DNA of 7,924 bases from an uncultured Acidimicrobium sp. (GCA_903850275.1 CAINLH010000138.1:1-7924), one strand, 5' to 3'; positions 1 to 6,534 are shown, counted from the first letter of the stretch. Numbers and translations are program-made. The notes: a model not told the origin generated them from the letters alone.

Positions 1-218
1 CACTGCACGGTTGTTGCGTCGCCAAAGTTTCGTGCTGCTCTTAACAACTCTGGGTGTGCATCGCACACTTGATCACGACGAAGCCTGCCTCGTCGATATT
101 CATTTATTAGTGCACGACGCGAAAGCCGATGGTCGACGATGCCGCCAACGACTTCACCGCTGTCGTTCGTGATGCTGAGCGCGCTCAGCCATCCCTTCGG
201 TCGTCGATACCGATTCAT
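1..218 (-). CDS. DUF5318-family protein, N-terminal part (gene runs off the left edge)
   Basis: An open frame runs from an ATG at 218-216 leftward to the window edge, giving 72 complete codons without a stop. The translation contains IVDHRLSRRALINEYRRGR (residues 27-45), then DQVCDAHPELLRAARNFGD (49-67), ending in TTVQ. The two bases left at the edge (TG) would begin a Cys or Trp codon. This closely resembles actinobacterial DUF5318 proteins such as M. tuberculosis Rv0049 as I recall it: VDY-x-LxRR, then EVCDAxPxLLRAAxxHG, then a CPxC pair. The partial codon is therefore probably the first Cys of a putative zinc-binding pair. The function of the family is not known to me. The start is the only ATG after an in-frame TGA 15 bases upstream, and no Shine-Dalgarno sequence is visible. 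The gene begins 26 bases after the CCA-adding enzyme stop on the same strand, so co-transcription is likely. Confidence 0.78.
   Translation of the reverse strand, partial: MNRYRRPKGWLSALSITNDSGEVVGGIVDHRLSRRALINEYRRGRLRRDQVCDAHPELLRAARNFGDATTVQ
174..189. repeat. 16-bp perfect palindrome inside the DUF5318 gene
   Basis: GCTGAGCGCGCTCAGC reads identically on both strands; the flanking bases T173 and C190 break the symmetry. It lies 29-44 bases downstream of the A of the DUF5318 start codon, within coding sequence. It could be an operator, an RNA hairpin near the translation start, or chance in a GC-rich stretch. Only the symmetry itself is observed. Confidence 0.5.
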
Positions 219-244
219 ACCCGCGCACGATAGTCACTGCTCGG

Positions 245-1654
245 CTATTTCTGCTGAGCAGCCCACCAAACATCCAGTCGGTTCCGAATTTCCTCTGCAC
301 CAAGCTCGCCCTCGTCGAGTCGGATGTCCATCAAAAAATTAAGTGCGGCACCCACCTGCCTGCCGGGCGACAACGAAAGGTGCTCCATCACTTGTGCTCC
401 GTCCATCTCTGGTCGCAGCGCTGCGAGCTCTTCGCTTTTTGCAAGTTCGGCAATTCGCTCTTCCAACTCATCCATTCTTTTTGACAACATCAACGCTTTC
501 TTTTCGTTGCGAGTGGTGCAGTCGCAGCGAGTAAGCACGTTCAGTTCTGTCAACAGTGGGCCGGCATCGCGCACATAACGTCGAACTGCCGAGTCGCTCC
601 ACCCCATTTGATAGGTGTGAAATCGCAAGTGCAACGCGACGAGCTCGGTGATTGCCTCAACATCTTGGGTTGAATAACGCATGGCAAGTAAACGCTTCTT
701 CGCCATGCGTGCTCCAACCACCTCGTGATGGTGAAAGGTCACGCCTTTACCATCTGCGAAGGCGCGCGTTTTTGGTTTACCGATGTCGTGAAACAATGCC
801 GCGAGTCGTGTGATACGAAAATCAAATTGTGGTGCAGCATCGCGACGCACATTTTCAACAACGGCAAACGTGTGTGTCAGTACGTCTTTGTGTCGATGAA
901 TTGGATCTTGCTCCAGTTTCATCGCCGGCAATTCGGGGAAGAAGTGTTCGGCAAGGCCGGTATCGACCAAGAACCACAAACCAAGACTTGGGTGGTCGGT
1001 CACCATCAATCGGTCTAATTCGTTGCGCACGCGCTCGGCAGAAATAATGGTGAGGCGCTCGTGCATTGCGCGAACTGCATCTACAAGTTCGGGCACGGGT
1101 TGCAGTTGGAGTGCCGACATAAAACGCGCGGCGCGCATCATGCGCAACGGATCATCGGAAAAACTCTCGCTTGGTGATAGCGGCGTACGCAACGTCTTAG
1201 ACATCAAGTCGGCCACGCCCCCGTACGGATCCACCAATTCGGGTGCATCTGCGGTGAGTTCTAGTGCCATCGCATTTACCGTGAAGTCGCGTCGCGACAA
1301 ATCGGTACCAATGTCGAGCGAAAACTGCACGTCGGGTTTTCGTGAGTCTGGCGAATACGCCTCGGCGCGGTGAGTGGTTATCTCGTAAGTTCGCCCATCT
1401 TTTTGCATTGAGATAGTGCCAAACCGTTCGCCCGCGGTCCACACCGCATCGGCCCAGCCTGCAACAAGTTTCTTTGTTTGCTCGGGAAGCGCGTCGGTGG
1501 TGAGATCAAAGTCCAACTCCTCCGTTGCCCGATCAAGCAGCAAGTCACGCACGGTGCCGCCCACTAAATACAGCCGAGCATTGGCCTCCCTGAAGCGCTT
1601 GGCAAGAGGGGCAAGTTCTGCCAAGACTGGTGCAAAGCGTTCTGGGATCACCAT
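245..1654 (-). CDS. pcnA: CCA tRNA nucleotidyltransferase (CCA-adding enzyme) with HD domain
   Basis: This enzyme adds or repairs the 3'-CCA end of tRNAs in the cytoplasm from CTP and ATP without a nucleic acid template. The 469-residue protein has the class II nucleotidyltransferase order: GGTVRD nucleotide-binding turn (residues 32-37), metal-binding DFD carboxylates (D48, D50), RRDFTVNAMAL (121-131), DPYGG, then FSDDPLRMMRAARF and AERVRNELDRLM. These are followed by an HD-type metal-dependent phosphohydrolase domain with FHDIGKPK (H289, D290) and a later HHHEVVGARMAKKR. The length matches actinobacterial homologues. I chose the ATG at 1654 because the upstream extension of 25 residues is Cys/Ser-rich, unlike the family, and would overlap the start region of the divergent gene. 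The family also includes bacterial poly(A) polymerases, but the divergent DUF6049 neighbour and the HD domain match the actinobacterial CCA enzyme (Rv3907c type). No Shine-Dalgarno sequence precedes it. Confidence 0.93.
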   Translation of the reverse strand: MVIPERFAPVLAELAPLAKRFREANARLYLVGGTVRDLLLDRATEELDFDLTTDALPEQTKKLVAGWADAVWTAGERFGTISMQKDGRTYEITTHRAEAYSPDSRKPDVQFSLDIGTDLSRRDFTVNAMALELTADAPELVDPYGGVADLMSKTLRTPLSPSESFSDDPLRMMRAARFMSALQLQPVPELVDAVRAMHERLTIISAERVRNELDRLMVTDHPSLGLWFLVDTGLAEHFFPELPAMKLEQDPIHRHKDVLTHTFAVVENVRRDAAPQFDFRITRLAALFHDIGKPKTRAFADGKGVTFHHHEVVGARMAKKRLLAMRYSTQDVEAITELVALHLRFHTYQMGWSDSAVRRYVRDAGPLLTELNVLTRCDCTTRNEKKALMLSKRMDELEERIAELAKSEELAALRPEMDGAQVMEHLSLSPGRQVGAALNFLMDIRLDEGELGAEEIRNRLDVWWAAQQK

Positions 1655-1658
1655 ATTG

Positions 1659-1685
1659 AGGTTAGGCCGTGCCGTCGATGTGCAA
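1659..1685 (-). promoter_or_regulatory. Possible promoter for the CCA enzyme gene, giving a near-leaderless transcript
   Basis: On the minus strand TTGCAC (1685-1680) and TAACCT (1664-1659, fits TANNNT) are separated by 15 bases. TAACCT ends four bases before the ATG, so transcription would start at or just inside the start codon. The short spacer makes this tentative. It fits the missing ribosome binding site and the use of leaderless messages in Actinobacteria. Confidence 0.28.
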
Positions 1686-1722
1686 AGCGCGCTGCACCAA
1701 ATACTGAGAGAATGGAAACAAT

Positions 1723-1726
1723 GGAG
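1723..1726 (+). promoter_or_regulatory. Ribosome binding site that decides the DUF6049 start
   Basis: GGAG lies 7 bases before the ATG at 1734. The same frame is open for 318 bases further upstream, but that stretch is antisense to the CCA enzyme gene. The GGAG and the signal peptide beginning right after 1734 fix the start here. Confidence 0.6.
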
Positions 1727-1733
1727 CACGCCG

Positions 1734-3719
1734 ATGAATAGGAGTGGCCGCGGGTGGAAGCGCCTCGCAGTGCTGTGCTTTGTTGGTCTTTTGCTTGCAC
1801 CGACCGTCGCTCATGGAGCAGCCCCACAACCGTTTGACATGACCCTTGTAGGGCAGAATTTCAACGTTGCTCCCGGACGACAATTTCGTTTTGTTTTTGC
1901 ATTGCCGGACGGCGCCGTTCGCGAATCCGTTTTGTCCGACCGCACGGCAGTGGTTCGTGTAGCAATCTTTCCTCCACTGGCCACCCGCAGCGATGTTCGG
2001 TCATTCGCAACGTCAGCAACCGACCCAACCGTTCGACCAATTGATCAGATTGATCGTCGGATTAGCGATCTTGAACGAACCGCAGCAGGAGACTTTGTGT
2101 CACTGTTCGCAAGCACTGGAAGGCTTAACGCGCTCAACCTAGAAAAAGACGGAATTTATCCGGTGGTGCTTTCAGTTGTTCAGAAAAATGCTGTAGTGGC
2201 GCGATTAAACACATTTGTTAACTATGTCGATCTACGTAGCAAGATTGAACAATTGCCGATTTCGCTGATGGCAGATATCAACACGCCTCTCGCGTTACAA
2301 CCAGATGGATCGATCCAAATTGGTGATGGGATTCGTACACAATTAACAAATTTGATTGCGGTGTTATCGGTGGGTGCTGCACCTATGTCGCTTCACATTG
2401 CGCCAGAGTTGCTTGATGGTTTGGGCCGGTCATCCAACCCCGCCGACATTGCGCTCTTGGCCCAACTGGAGCCTTTACTTGCTGTGCATGAACTACTCAC
2501 CAACACATTTGTTTCTTTTGATCCTTCCAGTGCCAGCAGATCGTTAATGAAATCCGAATTCGCCGAACAACTTGAGAGCGGTCGAGCAGTGTTGGATGCC
2601 CATAACCGCGAAGGTGTTATTTCTGAAAATGTCTGGTTCAGCCGCTCGCTTGTAGACGACGACGGCATGAAGCTTCTGGGCGAATCGGGCATCCAATCGG
2701 TGGTCTTTACGCCGCAGGCTGCAGCATCAATCGGCACACTCGACAGCTACTTGAAGCCATATAAATCTGTTGTCGGAAATTCGTTGGCAATTCGGGTGTC
2801 CGACCCAGGCTTTGCAAAAACTTTGTCTGGGCTCTACCGCAACCCCGTGCAACAGTCGTTTGCATTGGCCGCAGAAATAGTTGCCCAACAACAAGAAATC
2901 ATCCTGGCTGGCGGTAAACCAAACGAGCGACAGCTATTGCTCTCGAGCACATCCGGGGCACTGCCAGACCGAACCATCATGGTTCCGTTATTGCTTGCGC
3001 TTGCTCGTGCGCCCCAGTTGAACATGGTAGGGCTGAGTGCGGCGTCACTTGCCGAAGAAAGCACGACCGCTGTCGTTCTACCGCGCACTACTCGTGTCGA
3101 TCTTGCGGCAACAAAAGACGTCATTGCGAAACTTCGTAGCGAAGTGCAGTCAACTTCCACCATGTTGCCTCCCGACGCGACACAACATGTTTTGTGGAAA
3201 TCATCATTGCTTGCGACAAGTGCCGACACGCTCGATGCCGATGAATTCGCGCGCTACGTAAAAGGCCTCCGTGGTCAGCTGCGGACGTTGCGGCTCATGG
3301 TGAGTGTCCCTGACTCGTTGACATTTACATTGGGAAGCAAGTTGAGCGACTTACGTCTGCAAGTGCGAAATGAATCGGCGGTTTCGCTCAGTGTCAAAGT
3401 TGAGTTAGCAAGTGCAAAATTACAATTTCCGCAGGGGCCACAGATTGTCACCATCGCGCCAAACTCGGCAGTCGACGTTGTTGTTCCAGTTCAAGCTCGC
3501 GCCAACGGCAGTTTTCCTCTGAACGTGATTTTGACTACGCCAGATGGGCTCACGCAGGTTGGACAGCCAACTCGCTTGACCGCTCGGGTAAGCGCGCTTG
3601 CTGGGCTTGGCCAGGTGGCCACAGGAGCAGCCATTTTGATTTTGATGTCTTGGTGGATTGCACACTGGCGAGCCCGCAAACGCGCGCAGGCAGTACGAAA
3701 GCATCCTGCACTACAATAA
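1734..3719 (+). CDS. DUF6049-like secreted protein with C-terminal membrane anchor
   Basis: This is a 661-residue envelope protein of unknown molecular function. A signal peptide spans residues 1-28: basic NRSGRGWKR, a hydrophobic run from LAVLCFVGLLLAP, and likely cleavage after AHG. The large extracellular part includes PISLMADINTPLALQPDG followed by LHIAPELLDGL, and ENVWFSRSLVDDDGMKLLGE. A beta-rich, Ig-like segment before the C-terminus (LQVRNESAVSLSVKVEL, then VVVPVQARANG) is typical of DUF6049. A single helix at about 628-643 (TGAAILILMSWWIA) and a basic tail (RARKRAQAVRKH) anchor it with the C-terminus inside. This layout and its position divergent from the CCA enzyme match M. tuberculosis Rv3909, which is somewhat longer (about 800 residues) and lies just before mviN. 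Here the next gene is degV, four bases away. A role in cell-wall assembly is inferred from context alone. The family assignment is from recalled pattern, not a search. Confidence 0.8.
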   Translation: MNRSGRGWKRLAVLCFVGLLLAPTVAHGAAPQPFDMTLVGQNFNVAPGRQFRFVFALPDGAVRESVLSDRTAVVRVAIFPPLATRSDVRSFATSATDPTVRPIDQIDRRISDLERTAAGDFVSLFASTGRLNALNLEKDGIYPVVLSVVQKNAVVARLNTFVNYVDLRSKIEQLPISLMADINTPLALQPDGSIQIGDGIRTQLTNLIAVLSVGAAPMSLHIAPELLDGLGRSSNPADIALLAQLEPLLAVHELLTNTFVSFDPSSASRSLMKSEFAEQLESGRAVLDAHNREGVISENVWFSRSLVDDDGMKLLGESGIQSVVFTPQAAASIGTLDSYLKPYKSVVGNSLAIRVSDPGFAKTLSGLYRNPVQQSFALAAEIVAQQQEIILAGGKPNERQLLLSSTSGALPDRTIMVPLLLALARAPQLNMVGLSAASLAEESTTAVVLPRTTRVDLAATKDVIAKLRSEVQSTSTMLPPDATQHVLWKSSLLATSADTLDADEFARYVKGLRGQLRTLRLMVSVPDSLTFTLGSKLSDLRLQVRNESAVSLSVKVELASAKLQFPQGPQIVTIAPNSAVDVVVPVQARANGSFPLNVILTTPDGLTQVGQPTRLTARVSALAGLGQVATGAAILILMSWWIAHWRARKRAQAVRKHPALQ

Positions 3720-3723
3720 AAAA

Positions 3724-4557
3724 ATGACCGTACGCATCATCACTGACAGCGCAAGCGACCTTCCTCAACAACTGGTAAACGAGCACCGCATTGGTGTAGT
3801 TCCACTTTCGGTTCGCTTCGGCGACAAGGAATACATCGACCGGCAAGATCTCACCGTTGCCGAATTTTGGAACATGTGCAGCAATTCGCCCACCTTGCCC
3901 GAAACCGCAGCCCCTTCGCCTGGGCAATTTGAGGCAGAGTTTCGCAAGCTTGCCAGCGAAGGTGCAACCGGAATCGTTGTTGTCGCGTTGTCGTCCGAGC
4001 TCTCGGCAACCATGCAAAGTGCCGACCTTGCAGCCAAGGCTGTTGCGGGTGACATACCTGTTCGAATTGTGGACAGCCGATCGGCATCGATGGGCCAGGG
4101 CATTACTGCCGTTGCGTGCGCAAAACTTGCGGCAAGTGGCGCATCGCTCGACGAGGTCGCCGCATTGGGCACAAAACTTGCTACTAAATCCAAGTTGTGG
4201 GGGGCGCTCGACACCCTTGAAAACCTCAAGAAAGGTGGGCGCATTGGCGGTGCCAAGGCAATGCTCGCCTCGGCACTTTCCATCAAGCCAATCATCACCG
4301 TTGAAGAAGGGAAAATTGCTGAAGGCGGCAAGCAGCGAACCCGTAGCAAGGCCCTGGCGTTTCTTGTGGACCAGGTGAAGAATGCTGGACCAATCGAGAA
4401 CCTTGCAGTTCTCCATGCCCAATGTGACGACGTTGATGATTTGGTTGCATCATTGCGTGCAGTGCATGAAGGCGACATTGTTGTAGGTGACGTTGGTGCA
4501 ATCATCGGTGCTCACACCGGCAAGGGAACTATCGGAGTGGCGTTTCACTCCAAGTAG
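3724..4557 (+). CDS. degV: DegV family fatty-acid-binding protein (FakB-like)
   Basis: DegV/FakB proteins bind one fatty acid and, in the best-studied cases, present it to the kinase FakA for phosphorylation to acyl-phosphate. The 277-residue protein has the usual family length and motifs: TDSASDLP at residues 7-14, VVPLSVRFGDKEY (25-37), PETAAPSPGQF (59-69) with T61 near the expected fatty-acid carboxylate position, SSELSATMQSA (90-100), VDSRSASMGQG, then LKKGGRIGGAKAML and IKPIITVEEGKI. The C-terminal domain ends in GAIIGAHTGKGTIGVAF, also typical. The start is the ATG four bases after the DUF6049 stop. It has an A-rich leader and no Shine-Dalgarno sequence, so translational coupling to the upstream gene is likely. 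No FakA (DAK2-domain) gene is in the window, so whether it works in fatty acid activation here is unknown. The gene occupies the place where murJ would be expected in related gene blocks. Confidence 0.9.
   Translation: MTVRIITDSASDLPQQLVNEHRIGVVPLSVRFGDKEYIDRQDLTVAEFWNMCSNSPTLPETAAPSPGQFEAEFRKLASEGATGIVVVALSSELSATMQSADLAAKAVAGDIPVRIVDSRSASMGQGITAVACAKLAASGASLDEVAALGTKLATKSKLWGALDTLENLKKGGRIGGAKAMLASALSIKPIITVEEGKIAEGGKQRTRSKALAFLVDQVKNAGPIENLAVLHAQCDDVDDLVASLRAVHEGDIVVGDVGAIIGAHTGKGTIGVAFHSK
4534..4551 (+). other. Short hairpin at the end of degV
   Basis: GGAGTG and CACTCC form a perfect 6-bp stem around the loop GCGTTT, ending four bases before the degV stop codon. No T-run follows, so it is not a convincing intrinsic terminator. 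It may slow decay or processing of the message between degV and the kinase gene, or be chance. Confidence 0.3.
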
Positions 4558-4599
4558 CGGATATCCCTCAAACACAAGGGGTTTCAGCACTAGCGTCGC

Positions 4600-6171
4600 G
4601 TGACAGCGATGTCTATAGATGAATCCTCTCTTGGCCTTATAGGCGGTCGTTACCGGCTTGATCATTACATCGACCGAGGCGGGATGGCCGAAGTATGGAT
4701 GGCGGTCGACACTTTTCTTGACCGAAAAGTTGCTGTAAAACTCTTGAAGCCTCACTTAGCCAACGACGCGCAGGTAGCCGAACGTTTTCGCAGGGAAGCA
4801 ATTGCGTGCGCAAAGCTTTCGCACCCAAACATCGTGGCCGTGTACGACTGCATCGAATTTAACGGCAGACAAGCAGTCATCATGCAATACGTGCAAGGCA
4901 AGAGTTTGCGCAATTTGCTGGACAAGCAAAAGCGACTTGGGCCAAACCTCACCGTACACATCGGAACATCCGTTGCGTCTGCTCTTGATGAAGCACATCG
5001 CGAAGGGTTGATTCATCGCGACGTTAAGCCTGGCAACATCCTGATTACACCAGAAGGAAAAGTGTTGCTGGCAGATTTTGGAATTGCCAAAGCATTGGAT
5101 TCCACCGACGCAGACCTCACTAATGACAACATCATGATGGGCACCGCAAAGTATTTGTCTCCCGAGCAAGTTCGCGGAAAACCGTTGGATGGACGAGCCG
5201 ACCTATACGGGCTTGGGTTGGTGTTGTACGAATGCCTAGCTGGGCGTGTTCCGTTTGTTGGCGAATCTGATGCCGACACTGCGCTTGCGCGACTGCAGCG
5301 TGAACCAACCGATCTTGGAAGATTGCGCCCGTCGCTTGCTCCGCAACTGGTAAAGGTGATTCACACACTGCTTGCCCGCAACCCCGACCACCGATACGCC
5401 ACCGGAAAAGAAACTGCGGGGGCACTTGAGGATTCGATAATTGAGCACGACGTGACCGAAGTGATGGAAGTAGCGCCGGTTGAAACAACACGAAGCGAAA
5501 AGCCAAGTTCTCTTGGCGACCCGCACATTGTGCAACGAACCCAACGTGCGCCATCACAAACCCGCAGTCGTCGTCGGGCCCGTGTTGAAACACGCAGGCT
5601 CTTCGTCTTGTTGGCGGTGCTTGGTCTTGCTGCGGCCGCAGTTGTGTGGCAGTTGTCCGACAACACGACACAAACAGTTCCTGTGGAGATTGAGGCGCCG
5701 GCGCCGGTTGAGGCAGCACCTCTGTCTGTTGTTTCGTTAACTAGTTACGACCCAAACGGTGATGACGGCGAAGAAAACGAAGCGCTCATTCCAAACTTGC
5801 TCGACGGCAACCCGGAAACCACTTGGTCGACCACCTGTTACGCGAATCAGTTTTTTGGCAGCAAAGAATATGTTGGTTTGTTGTTGCAGCTTTCGCGCCC
5901 TGCAACAGGAACGCTTCGCGTGGGAATGAAAAACGCCCCGTGGGCCATCGATGTTTTTGGCGCAAACGACGCTCCCCCCACATCGTTTGAGGCATGGGGG
6001 CAAAGGTTGGTGGGTGGCTACAACACCGTTCGCAAAGGTTCCAGTTTTCTGATTTCCGAACCCTCACAATTCATCTTGATTGCACTACGCGAAGTGGGCC
6101 CCAGCCCGTTGTGTAGCGCCAGCAACCAATATCAAGGAGTGCTGGCTGGGGTCACCTTCATAGAGGGTTAG
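4600..6171 (+). CDS. Transmembrane Ser/Thr protein kinase with extracellular jelly-roll-like domain
   Basis: This is a PknB-type (Hanks) kinase, single-pass and 523 residues long. The cytoplasmic catalytic domain (about 13-285) has the glycine loop DRGGMAEV (25-32), VAVK with K47, helix C E66, HRDVKPGN with D141, K143 and N146, DFG at 159-161, and GTAKYLSPEQ (181-190). Every core catalytic residue is present, so it should be active. T169, T174 and T182 are possible activation-loop phosphosites. A Ser/Thr/Arg-rich linker (about 290-333) precedes one transmembrane helix (334-352). The ectodomain (353-523) carries SYDPNGDDGEENEALIPNLL and DGNPETTWST, the pattern of discoidin/galactose-binding-like folds at the C-terminus of mycobacterial MviN (Rv3910). 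Its only two cysteines, C413 and C505, could form a disulfide. The start is GTG 4600 or ATG 4609; neither has a Shine-Dalgarno sequence. PASTA repeats are absent, so this is not PknB itself. Confidence 0.93.
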   Translation: MTAMSIDESSLGLIGGRYRLDHYIDRGGMAEVWMAVDTFLDRKVAVKLLKPHLANDAQVAERFRREAIACAKLSHPNIVAVYDCIEFNGRQAVIMQYVQGKSLRNLLDKQKRLGPNLTVHIGTSVASALDEAHREGLIHRDVKPGNILITPEGKVLLADFGIAKALDSTDADLTNDNIMMGTAKYLSPEQVRGKPLDGRADLYGLGLVLYECLAGRVPFVGESDADTALARLQREPTDLGRLRPSLAPQLVKVIHTLLARNPDHRYATGKETAGALEDSIIEHDVTEVMEVAPVETTRSEKPSSLGDPHIVQRTQRAPSQTRSRRRARVETRRLFVLLAVLGLAAAAVVWQLSDNTTQTVPVEIEAPAPVEAAPLSVVSLTSYDPNGDDGEENEALIPNLLDGNPETTWSTTCYANQFFGSKEYVGLLLQLSRPATGTLRVGMKNAPWAIDVFGANDAPPTSFEAWGQRLVGGYNTVRKGSSFLISEPSQFILIALREVGPSPLCSASNQYQGVLAGVTFIEG

Positions 6172-6180
6172 CCTAAAAAG

Positions 6181-6501
6181 ATGCCGTCCAACCCATTTAC
6201 CGACCCGCACTGGGCCACCAGCGTGGTTGACGCCATTGACAGCTTCGTTGCATTTGTTCGCGATCGCACAACAAAACCCGCTGTCGTCGTTCTTCGTGCC
6301 CTCATTTTTGGGACGATGGCCATTGTTGGCGTGCTCTTTGTCTGTGTCATCTTCTTGATTGGGTTGATGCGCGCCCTTAATTCGTTGCTGGACATTTGGT
6401 GGTCCCGAGACACCGCGGTTTGGGCCAGCTATTTCATCATCGGCGCCATATTTGTTGTGCTTGGTGCACTGTCAATGCGCCAACGCAGCCCGCGCGACTA
6501 G
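6181..6501 (+). CDS. Small two-helix membrane protein, possibly holin-X (superfamily III)-like
   Basis: The protein has 106 residues. A polar N-terminal stretch (1-39) contains a possible amphipathic segment (about 12-30). Two hydrophobic helices follow, at about 40-62 (ALIFGTMAIVGVLFVCVIFL) and 80-98 (VWASYFIIGAIFVVLGALS). They are joined by a short loop with WWSRD, and the tail is basic (MRQRSPRD). Both termini are predicted in the cytoplasm from the charged flanks. The arrangement resembles small actinobacterial membrane proteins annotated as putative superfamily III holin-X or DUF1469-like, but no diagnostic residue is recognisable and no function is assigned. It starts 9 bases after the kinase stop, preceded by AAAAAG and, at a poor distance of 13 bases, GAGGG. 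It is therefore probably expressed with the kinase and could be its partner or substrate. Nothing suggests a prophage. Confidence 0.75.
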   Translation: MPSNPFTDPHWATSVVDAIDSFVAFVRDRTTKPAVVVLRALIFGTMAIVGVLFVCVIFLIGLMRALNSLLDIWWSRDTAVWASYFIIGAIFVVLGALSMRQRSPRD

Positions 6502-6528
6502 ATTTCGCTTTACACCCTCGTTCCGAAC

Positions 6529-6534
6529 AAGGAA
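6529..6534 (+). promoter_or_regulatory. Ribosome binding site that decides the trxB start
   Basis: AAGGAA lies 8 bases before the ATG at 6543. The frame is open upstream to 6396, but that part overlaps the preceding membrane-protein gene. The FAD-binding strand begins directly after 6543, so this start is preferred. Confidence 0.65.

Noticed and set aside
139..342. 67-codon plus-strand open frame at the left end
   Set aside because: It overlaps both the DUF5318 start and the CCA enzyme end on the opposite strand and has no recognisable protein pattern.
1655..1729. Upstream extension of the CCA enzyme to an ATG at 1729
   Set aside because: The extra 25 residues are Cys/Ser-rich and unlike the family, and the extension would nearly consume the divergent promoter region.
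1416..1733. In-frame 106-codon upstream extension of the DUF6049 reading frame
   Set aside because: It is antisense to the CCA enzyme gene, is low-complexity Ser/Arg-rich, and a ribosome binding site plus signal peptide mark the start at 1734.
3550..4422. Long minus-strand open frame (290 codons) opposite degV
   Set aside because: It lies antisense to degV, whose motifs are unmistakable; its translation is Cys/Arg-rich with no family resemblance.
4563..4581. Possible terminator between degV and the kinase gene (CCCT ... AGGG)
   Set aside because: The stem is only four firm base pairs with an eight-base loop and only three T residues after it.
5694..5707. Tandem GGCGCC palindromes in the kinase gene
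   Set aside because: They encode the Ala-Pro-rich spacer (APAPVEAAP) after the membrane helix and are explained by codon choice for that peptide.
5132..5719. 195-codon minus-strand open frame opposite the kinase gene
   Set aside because: It is a shadow of the kinase coding strand, with a Gln/Arg/Ala-rich composition typical of antisense frames.
6181..6501. Phage or prophage remnant suggested by holin-like topology
   Set aside because: No other phage gene, integrase or attachment site is present, and the gene sits within a housekeeping block with close spacing.
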